DNA of 64,000 bases from Mariniradius saccharolyticus AK6 (GCF_000330725.2 NZ_AMZY02000007.1:267621-331620), one strand, 5' to 3'; shown: positions 8,095 to 17,774, counted from the stretch's first letter. The notes: generated by a model not told the origin, from the sequence alone. A program made the numbers and translations.

Positions 8095-8441
8095 CCCATC
8101 CTGGGTGAAATGTGGTGTAGGCGCTGGGCGTAATTTGCAATTACGCCTTCCTATGAAGTGATCCTGTACGACTGTCGGGATGTAATTCACCTGATCCCAA
8201 ACTATATGGCCTATCCCTTTAAATTAACAAGGAAGAACTAGGATTTATTGCCGATTCAAATTTTTTCGAGCTATCCGTCTCAAAGAAACCTTCGAGGTTT
8301 TCAAAGCCTCAAAGGTTTCTCCGCTCTCGCTTCTTGTCTCTCGCTTCTCGCTTCTCACTCCCTACTTCCCCCGGTCATCCAATATCTTCTAAAATTTTAA
8401 TTGTCTGACTTTCAGGCTACTTACGACTATTTCTTTATTTT
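8095..8441. repeat. ~350 bp duplicated intergenic block, copy 1
   Basis: Nearly the same sequence recurs at 9350-9709. The block starts CCCATCCTGGGTGAAATG, then has a perfect hairpin GGCGTAATT-TGC-AATTACGCC (around 8128-8148), a near-palindrome AACCTTCGAGGTTTTCAAAG with its partner (8287-8318), and a C/T-rich tract of degenerate TCTCGCTTC units. It fills the gene-free gap 8078-8503; the rest of the gap shows nothing else. Confidence 0.85.
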
Positions 8442-8503
8442 TCATTTTTTTCTTTGCTGGCGATCCCCTTTCTTCGGGCATTACTCATCCTAAACCCTTC
8501 ATT

Positions 8504-9181
8504 ATGTTACCCACAAAACCCCCCTTGCTCCTCCTGGCTTGCCTGCTCCTCGCAACAAGCGGATGGGCCCAAGCCCAGACAAACCCTACCCGAGGTCGGT
8601 GGGAAATCGGCGTGGACGCGCTGTCCCTATTTGAAAAAAACACCTTTGCCCCCTATTCCCTGTTTGGCAGGTACCTGCTCAACCCGGACGGGAACAAAAA
8701 GTCGCACTTTAGGGCAAGGATCGGCTACAATTTTCACAGCTACCTCGACACGGTGACCAGGGGCAACTCCCATGACCATGACAGTCGCGAGTTTGCCTTT
8801 ATGGCCTTGGTGGGATACCAAAGAGAGTTTTCGGTCTTTGACCGTTCCAGCCTATATGCCGGAGCCGATGTTTCGTTTAATCGGGATTTCGTTGAGACTC
8901 TATGGGACCTACCCAATATCACAGGTTTTGAGACCGTTCAGCAACGGATTATCGGCTTGCATGGGGTGATTGGATATTCCTACAGTTTGACCCAGAACCT
9001 TCGGATTTCATTGGAATCCTCAGTTTCCCTCTCCCACAGGTATTACAGGTATCAGGAGGATGTCTTTTTCTATTTCGATGACGGTACCCCGATGAGCGGG
9101 AGAAACGGACACTTTGGCAGTACCCGCATAGATTCCAAAATAAATCCTTTTCATCAATTATTGGTCACCTATAAATTCTAA
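8504..9181 (+). CDS. Secreted, probable outer-membrane beta-barrel protein
   Basis: 225 residues. Signal peptide MLPTKPPLLLLACLLLATSG ending near AQAQ, followed by alternating amphipathic strands: RWEIGVDALSLF, FRARIGYNFHSYLDTV, FMALVGYQREFSVF, SLYAGADVSFNRDF, LHGVIGYSYSLTQNLRISLESSVSL. It ends PFHQLLVTYKF, with a terminal Phe, the usual signature of a barrel inserted by BAM. Length suits an 8-strand barrel. No specific family is recognised. It is followed after 3 bp by a small secreted-protein gene that is interrupted by repeat DNA. Confidence 0.75.
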   Translation: MLPTKPPLLLLACLLLATSGWAQAQTNPTRGRWEIGVDALSLFEKNTFAPYSLFGRYLLNPDGNKKSHFRARIGYNFHSYLDTVTRGNSHDHDSREFAFMALVGYQREFSVFDRSSLYAGADVSFNRDFVETLWDLPNITGFETVQQRIIGLHGVIGYSYSLTQNLRISLESSVSLSHRYYRYQEDVFFYFDDGTPMSGRNGHFGSTRIDSKINPFHQLLVTYKF

Positions 9182-9184
9182 ACC

Positions 9185-9388
9185 ATGAAAAAATGCTTAT
9201 TGCTTTTGTTCGCTTTTGGAATCTTTTCGAATGCATTCACCCAGACACAGCCGCCGCCAGCACTGACAGTTCACTTCGTTCACTATGGAAGCAACCCGTT
9301 TTGGTACGGTGAGAAAATATCCTTTAACTATGAATGGAAGCTAAACGGCCCCATCCTGGGTGAAATGTGGTGTAGGCGCTGGGCGTAA
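9185..9388 (+). pseudogene. Small secreted-protein gene cut off by the duplicated block
   Basis: The frame begins MKKCLLLLFAFGIFSNAFTQ, a good signal peptide, and continues about 55 residues (HFVHYGSNPFWYGEKISFNYEWKLNG) before crossing at about 9350 into the repeat block that also occurs at 8095. The last residues (GEMWCRRWA) are encoded by the repeat, not by the original gene. The native C-terminus has therefore been lost. It was probably co-transcribed with the gene at 8504. Confidence 0.75.
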
Positions 9389-9709
9389 TTTGCAATTACG
9401 CCTTCCTATTTCGGTGAATTTGAAATTCACCTGATCCCAAACTATATGGCCTATCCCTTTAAATTAACAAGGAAGAACTAGGATTTATTGCCGATTCAAA
9501 TTTCTTCGAGCTATCCGTTTCAAAAAAACCTTCGAGGTTTTCAAAACCTCAAAGGTTTCTCCGCTCTCGCCTTTTGTTTCTTGTCTCTTGCCTCTTGCTT
9601 CTTGTCTCTCGCTTCTCGCTTCTCACTCCCTACTTCCCCCGGCCATCCAATATCTTCTAAAATTTTAATTCTCTGGCTGTCAGGCTACTTACGACTATTC
9701 CTTTATTTT
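9350..9709. repeat. ~350 bp duplicated intergenic block, copy 2
   Basis: Matches 8095-8441 over almost its whole length, with the same GGCGTAATTTGCAATTACGCC hairpin, plus a local replacement giving a second hairpin GTGAATTTGAAATTCAC. It has the AACCTTCGAGGTTTTCAAAA palindrome (9537-9558) and a longer C/T-rich tract. Its left edge interrupts the gene at 9185. Apart from this block the gap 9389-9778 shows no gene. Confidence 0.85.
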
Positions 9710-9778
9710 GATTGTCTCTCATTGTAGCGAATTAGTTATGGCCGCCGTCTTTATAAGACAAACCAAAACCACGTAATC

Positions 9779-10258
9779 ATGAACAAAATACCCAAGCTCC
9801 GACCAATGACAAAGCGGGCAATCACCGGGTGCCAACGTATGCTTACCCAACATACATGGCTTATCAAGAGGATCGCCTTGATGTTTTTGCCTATAGGTCT
9901 TTTCGCATTTAGCTGTGAGGACAATAGTTTGCCGGAAAATTGCTTGCCATATGAGGGTGAGCTATATGGGATTTCCTGTAGTGGGATCATAATCAAGGTC
10001 ACAAATAAGGATATCGATTCCTATATGGATACCGGAAATGACATTGTACGCAACGTCCTAACAGCTACCCCTTCTCCAAATTTGCCTAACCTACCATTAG
10101 ACTCATTGGTTGGTAAAAAACTCTATTTTGATTACAGAGCCCCAAAACCCGAAGAAAAAAATCCACATCCGTGCAACCAGGATTTGCACGATACAAACCT
10201 ATTGGTATATGTAACGAAGTTTTCATTTACACAATGCGGTCACTCCCCAATGAAATAG
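9779..10258 (+). CDS. Small lipoprotein of unknown function
   Basis: 159 residues. A lipobox is visible in LMFLPIGLFAFSC, with the acceptor Cys at about residue 46; starting at the internal ATG at 9839 would give a normal 26-residue lipoprotein signal, so 9839 may be the true start. The mature part has six cysteines (ENCLPYEGELYGISC, HPCNQDLHD, TQCGHSPMK) and no recognised domain. It sits isolated between repeat blocks, with a repeat hairpin following its stop. Confidence 0.55.
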   Translation: MNKIPKLRPMTKRAITGCQRMLTQHTWLIKRIALMFLPIGLFAFSCEDNSLPENCLPYEGELYGISCSGIIIKVTNKDIDSYMDTGNDIVRNVLTATPSPNLPNLPLDSLVGKKLYFDYRAPKPEEKNPHPCNQDLHDTNLLVYVTKFSFTQCGHSPMK

Positions 10259-10305
10259 GCGGAATCCGAACTATGTGTTGATTTTCTTTCGTGGCGACAA
10301 TTAAT

Positions 10306-10471
10306 AACCTTCGAGGTTTTCAAAACCTCAAAGGTTTCTCGCCTCTTGTCTCTCGCTTCTCTCTTTTCGCTTCTCGTCTCTCGCTTCTCGTTTCCCTCTT
10401 TTCGCCTCTTGTTTCTTGTCTCTTGCCTCTCGCCTCTAGCTTCTCGCATCTCGCCTCTCGCTTCTCACGCC
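10306..10471. repeat. Palindrome plus degenerate C/T-rich tract
   Basis: Starts with the third copy of the AACCTTCGAGGTTTTCAAAA palindrome (10306-10336), which could act as a terminator between the convergent genes, and continues into about 130 bp of imperfect TCTCGCTTCTCG-like units, almost pure pyrimidine on this strand. The same tract type occurs in the blocks at 8095 and 9350 and, as purines, at 23701. Confidence 0.75.
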
Positions 10472-13400
10472 TTACTTCTCCATCGGATGCTCCTTGAGCA
10501 AATCCGCGGGATTGTAGAAGCCCTTCTTGTCGGCGATTTTTGCACGTACTTCTTTCACTTTTTCAGGCCGTATCGGTGATGCTTGATTGCCAAAGGAATT
10601 ACGGACATAGGTCAGCACGGCGGCCACCTCGTTGTCATTCAGCATACCCTCATAAGGCGTCATCGGCACTTGTCCTGGATACTCCCTGCCGTTGACGACA
10701 ATCGGACCCATCAAGCCCTTCAGGACAAGTTTGATCAGCCGCTCTTCGTTGCCGAGCACCCACTGGGTCCCAACCAATGGCGGAAATAGTGATGCCGACA
10801 AGCCCCTGCCGTCGGGCTGATGACAGGTGGCACAATAGCCATCGCGGGCGTAGATTTCCTTACCAATTTTATACAGTTCCAGATCCCCTCCTGCCAAGGT
10901 CGAAAGGACATCTTCCTCTTTTTTCTCCCTGACCGATAGCCCGTTGATGTGGGCCACGGCGGCCTCATGGGCATGTACCATCCATTTGTCCAAAGGCTTT
11001 TTCGCAGCCTCTTCCAAAATGGGTAGCCCTTTTTCCTTTGGTAGCCAAGATGCGGCCACGATTGCTTCGAGCCTTACTCGTCCATGCGGATCTTTACTGG
11101 CAGCAAGCAAGAGTTGGTCTTGGTCCATGACCTGGTGGCCTGTGTACCGCAATACCCTCACAGCCGCCGCGCGTGCCTTGTAATCTTTTGCCTGCAGGAC
11201 TTTTTTGAGCAAGTCGGCATCCACCTGATTCATCCCCCAAGTCACCCAAAGCCCTTCCAGTAAGTGGTGTTCGTAGTTCGGGTCTTGGGAATCAAGCCCT
11301 GTAACCCACTTTTTCACCGCCTCAGTTACCTCCTTGACATCCCGGCCGCGCAGTTCCCGGCGGGTACGGTACCGGGTGCGGAACTCGGGTTCTTTCAGAT
11401 TTTCCAAAAGTTCGGGAATCGTAGCTCCATCGATTTTGGCCGGGGTGACCAACGGTCTGCCGGGATAGGTAATCCGGTATACGCGACCATGCACGTGGTC
11501 ACGCAGCGGATCGCGGGCATTGTGCTGCATGTGTCCGATGAGGACATTGTGCCAATCGATAAAGTACAGCGATCCATCCGGCGCAAACTCCATATCCACC
11601 GGGCGGAAATTGCGGTCGCTACCCTTTACCAAATCCTGCCGCCACTGGGTCTTAAATCCTGTGCTATCCTCCATCACGCGATGCTGTTTCATGCCGAGAA
11701 AACCGATCGTATTGTTGATCAGCAAATCTCCCTGTACCTCGTCCGGAAAATGCCTGCTGGATACAAACTCCAAACCTGAAGTCGGCCGGACCCGATGGGC
11801 GTCCTCGATCAGGTTGAAGGACTTGTGGGTCGCCTCACCGTAACGGGGCAAGACACTTCCCGGCATCATCCACATCACATCCGGGCCGGAGGTTTCGGCA
11901 AAGAAGTTTTGCCCCCAGTCATCGAATGCGATGCCCCAAGGGTTGGGAATGGACAACTGCGCCGTCCGCTCCAAATGGTGGCGGCTGGGATTGTAGCGGT
12001 AAAATCCACCATTCGTACCGCGCACGGTGCCGTAGGAAGTCTCCACATTGGTATGGAGAAAAACACCCTCGGCCATATAAATCGCTCCGGAAGGATCTGC
12101 GGCAAAAGCCGAAATCACATGGTGGGTATCATGGTCGTCAAAGCCACTCAGCAAAACCTCCACCCTGTCGGCGCGATCGTCGCCGTTTTCATCGATCAGG
12201 ATTTTCAGGTGTGTACCCTGCGATACATACACGCCCTCGGGGGCTATTTCAAACCCCATCGGCAGGTGCAGCTTGTCGGCAAATAGGATCTGCTTGTCGG
12301 CCTTGCCGTCGTTGTCGGTATCTTCGAGAATGATGATCTTATCGTTGGGTTTGGCGTCACCGGGACGGTAGTGCGGATAGGAAGGACAAGTGGCCACCCA
12401 TAGCCTACCCTTGTTGTCGAAACTCATCTGCACCGGATTGGCCAAATCGGGAAACTCTACTTCTGAGGCAAAAAGGTCGATTTTGTATCCTTGGGGAACG
12501 GCAAGGGACTTCAGCGCATCTTCACCATACAGGTATTCAAGGCTGCCGTTTTGCTCTGGATTGAAATTGGTCTCTACGGGCGGCAGTGAGCGGGTATTCT
12601 TGTCGGCTGCAGACAAATCCTTCCGGATTCCCTTGGCTGCTTCCCAAATGGCTGTATCCCTGATGGCGGTCATTTGCCGGATTTTCTCCAGTTCCATCGG
12701 ATAATTGTCTGTACCAAAAGGATTGTAGCGACGGCCGAAGACGTGGACACCGTTGGGGATTTTGTAGTCGTTTTGCCACATCCAGTTTTTTTCCATCACC
12801 ATCTCATGGATCAATTCCCTGTTGGCCTCAGCCTGCGGCTTCGCTTTTCCGAAAATCCCATCTGCCAGTAGTCCCGCAAACTTCGCATAGCCCGAGGCAT
12901 TGAGTTGGGACCCGTCGATGGTCAAAGGCTCTTCGGAAGCAGCATACCATTCCAAGGATGGATGAAAGGCATCCAAAAACAGTACTTGACGCTTTTTGGC
13001 TACTTCCGAGATTGCGGCCGTGTACATCTCCAGGTTTTGGTTTTCAGTTTTGCCATCGGGCAAATCCTTGATGTCCGACAAATCCTCCATGGCAATGGGC
13101 GAAACGAGGACCAGCATGGGCGCGGTCTTGCCGTTGTATTTCTGTGCAAGTGTATGGACGACAAATGCATCCAATTCATCCTTGAAATTCTGCAAGCCAG
13201 CCTCTCCCTGAAAGGATTCACTGAAACCAAAAAAAGCCAGAATGACATCCGCTTGATGCCGGGTCAGCCACTGGTCGGGGTACTCAAAAAATCCCTCCGG
13301 ACCTGAAGGATTGGCGTATTCCGTTTGGAATGCCTCCGCACCCGGAAAAGCCCAAGGGGTATTCCTGCCCGGATGGGGCCTGAATCCCGGCGTATCCCCA

Positions 13401-13639
13401 CCGTCAGCCATATTTCTGATGTACAGCATACTATCAGGATACCTCACATGAAGCTCGGTTTCAAAGGTGCCGTACTCCATCATCCTCGAGGCGAGGTTGC
13501 CGCCAATGAGCATGATGTGGGACCCGCGTTGGAACTCGAGTGAAGGGGACTTGCTGCATTGGAAAAAAAGGATCGGAACAAGCAGCATCAGGATCATTCC
13601 CGGAATGCTGTTACCGCGGTTTTTGAATGGGTTTATCAT
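10472..13639 (-). CDS. Periplasmic lipoprotein fusion: SGNH hydrolase-like, PVC-type dehydrogenase, HEAT-like repeats, cytochrome c
   Basis: 1055 residues. A lipobox (MLLVPILFFQC) points to membrane anchoring outside the cytoplasm. Residues ~40-280 form an SGNH/GDSL-like domain (HIMLIGGNLASRMMEYG near the start, DGSQLNASGY near the end). Residues ~390-750 match the putative membrane-bound dehydrogenase domain (PQGYKIDLFASE, GRLWVATCPSYPHY, NPWGIAFDDWGQNFFAE), a PQQ-dehydrogenase-like propeller. Helical HEAT-like repeats follow (~770-920), then a class I cytochrome c with CATCHQPDGRG and a distal Met region (GQVPMTPY). Likely role: oxidise a sugar or alcohol and pass electrons through the heme. 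It is divergent from the DUF1549 operon across 310 bp that carry a CAGGACA direct repeat. Confidence 0.88.
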   Translation of the reverse strand: MINPFKNRGNSIPGMILMLLVPILFFQCSKSPSLEFQRGSHIMLIGGNLASRMMEYGTFETELHVRYPDSMLYIRNMADGGDTPGFRPHPGRNTPWAFPGAEAFQTEYANPSGPEGFFEYPDQWLTRHQADVILAFFGFSESFQGEAGLQNFKDELDAFVVHTLAQKYNGKTAPMLVLVSPIAMEDLSDIKDLPDGKTENQNLEMYTAAISEVAKKRQVLFLDAFHPSLEWYAASEEPLTIDGSQLNASGYAKFAGLLADGIFGKAKPQAEANRELIHEMVMEKNWMWQNDYKIPNGVHVFGRRYNPFGTDNYPMELEKIRQMTAIRDTAIWEAAKGIRKDLSAADKNTRSLPPVETNFNPEQNGSLEYLYGEDALKSLAVPQGYKIDLFASEVEFPDLANPVQMSFDNKGRLWVATCPSYPHYRPGDAKPNDKIIILEDTDNDGKADKQILFADKLHLPMGFEIAPEGVYVSQGTHLKILIDENGDDRADRVEVLLSGFDDHDTHHVISAFAADPSGAIYMAEGVFLHTNVETSYGTVRGTNGGFYRYNPSRHHLERTAQLSIPNPWGIAFDDWGQNFFAETSGPDVMWMMPGSVLPRYGEATHKSFNLIEDAHRVRPTSGLEFVSSRHFPDEVQGDLLINNTIGFLGMKQHRVMEDSTGFKTQWRQDLVKGSDRNFRPVDMEFAPDGSLYFIDWHNVLIGHMQHNARDPLRDHVHGRVYRITYPGRPLVTPAKIDGATIPELLENLKEPEFRTRYRTRRELRGRDVKEVTEAVKKWVTGLDSQDPNYEHHLLEGLWVTWGMNQVDADLLKKVLQAKDYKARAAAVRVLRYTGHQVMDQDQLLLAASKDPHGRVRLEAIVAASWLPKEKGLPILEEAAKKPLDKWMVHAHEAAVAHINGLSVREKKEEDVLSTLAGGDLELYKIGKEIYARDGYCATCHQPDGRGLSASLFPPLVGTQWVLGNEERLIKLVLKGLMGPIVVNGREYPGQVPMTPYEGMLNDNEVAAVLTYVRNSFGNQASPIRPEKVKEVRAKIADKKGFYNPADLLKEHPMEK

Positions 13640-13729
13640 AGCTTCTTTTCCTTTAATAGGATTGCGAAAGGTAATTTTCGTAAGGGGTCAATATTTGAAG
13701 AACAAAATCTTTGTTATTCCATGGTTTTC

Positions 13730-13746
13730 TGTCCTGTCTTGTCCTG
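13730..13746 (-). promoter_or_regulatory. CAGGACA-N3-CAGGACA direct repeat upstream of the dehydrogenase fusion
   Basis: On the minus strand two identical CAGGACA half-sites are 10 bp apart, about 90 bp upstream of the start at 13639. A TTTTG-containing box follows 19-20 bases further on. The same layout and orientation occurs before the NCS1 permease and the rhamnose aldolase. It could also control the divergent operon at 13950. The rest of 13640-13949 shows no gene. Confidence 0.6.
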
Positions 13747-13949
13747 TGGTTTGTTGATACAGCCAGTGAACCGATCTTAAGGTAGCCACAGACAATTCAA
13801 ACATCAAGCAAGTAAGGCCAGACGGAAAAAAGGTGATTTGGGCAAATACCCTCAGCAATGAGCCTGAAAGTACAGGATGCATCCATCGCAAAAGAAAGGA
13901 AATTTAAAGGCTGGGTTTCTTTATTCACCCAATTCAGGTAAATTTTCAA

Positions 13950-16325
13950 ATGGTTATGGAAGGATTTTGGCTTTGGCAGTTGATGGGTAGGCTGCACCCA
14001 ATGGTGGTGCATTTCCCGATCGCCTTGCTGATTTTTGGGGCCTTCCTCGAACTGGCTACCATCGGCAAATTCCATTCTAAGCTCCGCCCCGGCATCAACC
14101 TGCTGGTTTTGGCCGGAGCTGTTTCGGTGCTGATATCCGCAGCGTTCGGCTTTTTGCTGGCTGCCCATGAAGGGGTGGAAGGGGAATTATTGGATTTGCA
14201 CAGAATTTCCGGGATTACGGCCGCTGTCCTGAGTTTGGCGGTACTTTTTTTGTTGAACCAAGTCTGGAAGAAAAACCAAACCAAAAGCATCAAAGCCTAC
14301 CGCGCAGCACTCTTTTTGACTGCAATTGGCGTTGGGGTTTCGGGCCACTTTGGGGCTTCGATGACACATGGGGAAAACTTCCTGAGTGAGACCTTCCCCT
14401 GGAGCGACAACCTTGGCAAGACTGAAAACAACTTCAACCTCGCTTCCTATGGAAGCGCAGAACTGAACCCCGAGCAGGAAATGCAACTGATCGGGGAAGT
14501 GCGGACGGTACTCGCCCACAACTGCTACAAATGCCACAGCGGCGCGAAAATCGAAGGGGAACTTCGCCTGGACGAAAAGGAATTTGTCTTCAAAGGGGGT
14601 GAATCAGGAGCGATTCTTGTCCCCGGAAATCCCGACGCAAGCGAAATCATCCGCCGGATCAGCCTCCCCAAAAACCACAAGGATGTCATGCCTTCCAAAG
14701 GCAAGCACCTAAGTCAGGAAGAAATCGATCTGATCGGCTTTTGGATCGCAAAGGGTGCACCATGGCCAGACGGAGCGGCGCAAAAAAGTGTGTACCGGGT
14801 AGCAGAACTGGCGCCCAGAAAGCCCGCTTTGCCGCAATCCATCCCAGGGCTTGAAAATCCCGTGGATCTTTGGGTCAATAGCTATTTCGAAGAAAACGGT
14901 ATTTCCTGGCAGCCCGTAGTCGATGACCGTACCTTTCTCCGCCGGATCTATTTGGATGTAGTTGGGCTGATTCCAAGTCCCGAAGATTTGGAGGCTTTTG
15001 CCAATGATCCCGATCCGGATAAGAGAGCCATTTGGCTGCGAAGACTACTGGATCGAAACGCCGATTACGCCACGCACTGGCTCACGTTTTGGAATGACGC
15101 GCTGCGCAATGACTACACAGGGACCGGCTACATCACCAACGGCCGCTACAATATCACCGATTGGCTGTACAAATCCCTGCAATCCAATAAGCCCTATGAT
15201 GCTTTTGTGAAGGAGCTCCTCAATCCGAATGATGCCTCCAAGGGATTTATCGAGGGTATCCGCTGGCGGGGCACCGTCAATGCCAGCCAACGCACCGAAA
15301 TGCAGGCCGCCCAAAACGTGGGGCAGGTGATTTTGGGCCTGAATCTCAAATGCGCCTCCTGTCACGACAGCTTTATCAGCGATTGGAAATTGGAGCAGGC
15401 TTATGCCTTTGCCAATATTTTTGCGGATACCACGCTGGAAGTCAGCCGCTGTGAGAAACCGATCGGGAAACTCGCAAGCACCAAAATCCTTTGGGAGGAA
15501 TTGGGGGCAATCGACAGTACAGCTGCGCGCACGGAAAAACTCCGCCAGCTCTCGGAATACCTCGTCCAGCCTGCAAATGGTCGGATGTACCGTACGGTCG
15601 TCAACAGAGTATGGAAGCAAATGATGGGCCGCGGGATTGTCGAGCCGGTCGATGAAATGGACAATGAACCTTGGAGCCAAGATTTGTTGGACTGGCTGGC
15701 GGTCGATTTTGTGGAAAAAGGCTACGATCTCAAGGAATTGATCTTTCTGATCGGAACCTCCAAGATTTACCAATCTCCGGCGGTAGGCTATAAAAGTCAG
15801 GATCTTCTCTTGGCCGATGATTTTGTTTTTGAAGGAATGGTCAGGCGCAGGATGACTGCTGAGCAGTTTTCAGACGCGGTCAGCCAGGTTTTCAATCCTG
15901 TTTTTGAGGGAAAAGATTTAAAGTACAATCCCAACCAACTTATTCCTGAGCAAAAGAACAGGATACCTTATGCACGGGCTTCCCTGGTGGCGAATAATGC
16001 TTTCCTCACCGCACTTGGCCGTCCAAATCGGGAAATCGTTTCCACGAGCCGGGATTCGCAGGCGAGTCTTTTACAGGCATTGGAGTTGACAAATGGGGAG
16101 AAGTTGAATTCTGTTTTGCAAAAAGCAGCTGAAAAATGGAAGGAGAATTACCGGGAAGGCCCCGCCATCATTGCCGAAGTCTATTCCAAAGCACTGCTTC
16201 GCAAGCCCAGCAAAAAGGAAAGTGAAATCGCATTGGCTGCTTTAGGGAAAGATCCCGACACAGCGCAATTGCAGGATTTCTTTTGGGCAGTCGTACTGTT
16301 GCCGGAGTTTCAATTTGTCTATTAG
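13950..16325 (+). CDS. Membrane-anchored cytochrome with DUF2231, planctomycete cytochrome c, DUF1549 and DUF1553
   Basis: 791 residues. The first ~150 form four membrane helices of a DUF2231-type domain (LHPMVVHFPIALLIFGAF, INLLVLAGAVSVLISAAFGF and others). At ~190 comes a planctomycete-type cytochrome c motif (LAHNCYKCHSGAKIEGELRL, then DVMPSKGKHLS), next DUF1549 (~300-520: DDRTFLRRIYLDVVGLIPSP, and a second heme motif CASCHD) and DUF1553 (~540-790: NRVWKQMMGRGIVEPVDEMD). In other phyla such proteins are paired with DUF1501 proteins, exactly as here (18 bp to the next gene). The enzyme chemistry of DUF1549/1553 is not established; electron transfer coupled to extracytoplasmic substrate processing is the likely theme. 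Confidence 0.9.
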   Translation: MVMEGFWLWQLMGRLHPMVVHFPIALLIFGAFLELATIGKFHSKLRPGINLLVLAGAVSVLISAAFGFLLAAHEGVEGELLDLHRISGITAAVLSLAVLFLLNQVWKKNQTKSIKAYRAALFLTAIGVGVSGHFGASMTHGENFLSETFPWSDNLGKTENNFNLASYGSAELNPEQEMQLIGEVRTVLAHNCYKCHSGAKIEGELRLDEKEFVFKGGESGAILVPGNPDASEIIRRISLPKNHKDVMPSKGKHLSQEEIDLIGFWIAKGAPWPDGAAQKSVYRVAELAPRKPALPQSIPGLENPVDLWVNSYFEENGISWQPVVDDRTFLRRIYLDVVGLIPSPEDLEAFANDPDPDKRAIWLRRLLDRNADYATHWLTFWNDALRNDYTGTGYITNGRYNITDWLYKSLQSNKPYDAFVKELLNPNDASKGFIEGIRWRGTVNASQRTEMQAAQNVGQVILGLNLKCASCHDSFISDWKLEQAYAFANIFADTTLEVSRCEKPIGKLASTKILWEELGAIDSTAARTEKLRQLSEYLVQPANGRMYRTVVNRVWKQMMGRGIVEPVDEMDNEPWSQDLLDWLAVDFVEKGYDLKELIFLIGTSKIYQSPAVGYKSQDLLLADDFVFEGMVRRRMTAEQFSDAVSQVFNPVFEGKDLKYNPNQLIPEQKNRIPYARASLVANNAFLTALGRPNREIVSTSRDSQASLLQALELTNGEKLNSVLQKAAEKWKENYREGPAIIAEVYSKALLRKPSKKESEIALAALGKDPDTAQLQDFFWAVVLLPEFQFVY

Positions 16326-16343
16326 AAAAGGAAAAAGGATATC

Positions 16344-17774
16344 ATGAAGTATTACCTGCACAGAAGGGATTTTTTGAAGAAAACCAGCGCGGCGGCCATT
16401 GCCACGATGGCGATGGGTACTCCTTTTACCAGCTTGATTTCTTCCTGCAATTCAAGAAAATCCATACCCGCAAGCGCCGATTCGGTCATTTTGCTTTTCA
16501 TGGCGGGAGGGATGGCCCATACGGAGACTTTTGATCCGAAGAAGCACACGGCTTTCCGAAAAGGAATGCATTCCAGCGAGGTGCTGAGTACCTTTCCTTC
16601 AGTACCGACTGCCTTGGATGGGATTCATTTTTCCGAAGGACTGGAATCCATCGGAAAAATCATGGACAAGGGGACTTTGATCCGGTCCTATGTCGCTGCG
16701 GACCTGGGGCATATCCTCCACACCCGACACCAATACCACTGGCATACCTGCTACGAACCGCCGCAATCGGTGGTCGTGCCGCATATCGGTTCCTGGATTG
16801 CCAAGGAACTCGGGCCACTCAATCCCGTCATCCCCGCCTTTATCAATATCGGACAACGCTTTACAGTTGGGGAAGGCGAGGAATTGAAAGCCTTTCACAG
16901 CGCAGGGTTTTTGGGAAGTGAGTTTGGGCCTTTCCTAATAACGGACCCGACTTCGGGTTTGGATGCGGTACGGCCCCCCGTTGGCATGTCCACAAAACGC
17001 TTTGAAGCGAGAAACCAACTCTACGAAAAACTGGTGCAGGAAAGGGCCATGGGCGAATTTGGCAGCGACTATCAAAAAGAATCGCTGAAAAGGTCCATGG
17101 AGCAAGCCTACATGTTGCTGAACTCCCCGGAAGCGAAGGCTTTCGATCTCAGTCAGGAACCCAAAGAAAGCTATGATCGGTACAATACCGGAAAATTTGG
17201 TTTGGGATGCCTGATGGCAAAAAGGTTGGTAGACCAAGGGGCGCGGTTTATCAGCGTCACCACGGAATATGAGCCTTTCTTCGGTTGGGATACCCATGAC
17301 AATGGCCATACCCGATTAAAGGATATGAAGAAACTGATCGATGCACCGATTGCCCAATTGATCCGGGACTTGGATGAAAGCGGCCGGTTGGAACGCACGA
17401 TGGTGATTGTAGCGAGTGAATTCAGTAGGGATATGCTGACTGAGGGAAGGCCGGACTTGAAGGTCTTGGACCAAGTGGAGGTTCCGGAGATCATTGAAGA
17501 CATGAAAAACTACGGCATGCATCGGCATTTCACGGATGGCTGTTCGATTTTGATGTTTGGCGGAGGCATCAAACGCGGCCACGTCTTTGGAAAAACCGCG
17601 GACGAACGGCCCTGCAAGACCATCGAAAAGCCCATCAAAATCGACAGTATCCACCAAACCATTTACCATGCTTTGGGTATTGCGCCCGACACAAATTATG
17701 TCATTGAGCAAAGACCCTTCTACACCACACCCGACGGACATGGCAAAGTAGAAATGGATTTGCTAAAGGGCTAA
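16344..17774 (+). CDS. Tat-exported DUF1501 family protein
   Basis: 476 residues beginning MKYYLHRRDFLKKTSAAAIA, a clear twin-arginine signal (HRRDFLKK). The body is DUF1501, related to the sulfatase/alkaline-phosphatase fold: VILLFMAGGMAHTETFDPKK near the start, WDTHDNGHTRLKDM (~320), VIVASEFSRD (~365), MHRHFTDGCSILMFGGGIKRG (~390-415). Export folded through Tat suggests a cofactor or metal site. It is always a partner of the DUF1549/DUF1553 cytochrome, here 18 bp upstream. Substrate unknown. Confidence 0.92.
   Translation: MKYYLHRRDFLKKTSAAAIATMAMGTPFTSLISSCNSRKSIPASADSVILLFMAGGMAHTETFDPKKHTAFRKGMHSSEVLSTFPSVPTALDGIHFSEGLESIGKIMDKGTLIRSYVAADLGHILHTRHQYHWHTCYEPPQSVVVPHIGSWIAKELGPLNPVIPAFINIGQRFTVGEGEELKAFHSAGFLGSEFGPFLITDPTSGLDAVRPPVGMSTKRFEARNQLYEKLVQERAMGEFGSDYQKESLKRSMEQAYMLLNSPEAKAFDLSQEPKESYDRYNTGKFGLGCLMAKRLVDQGARFISVTTEYEPFFGWDTHDNGHTRLKDMKKLIDAPIAQLIRDLDESGRLERTMVIVASEFSRDMLTEGRPDLKVLDQVEVPEIIEDMKNYGMHRHFTDGCSILMFGGGIKRGHVFGKTADERPCKTIEKPIKIDSIHQTIYHALGIAPDTNYVIEQRPFYTTPDGHGKVEMDLLKG

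Noticed and set aside
10337..10471. Possible coding sequence in the C/T-rich tract
   Set aside because: The open frames only reflect the TCTCGCTTC word pattern, producing Ser/Leu/Arg repeats in every frame.
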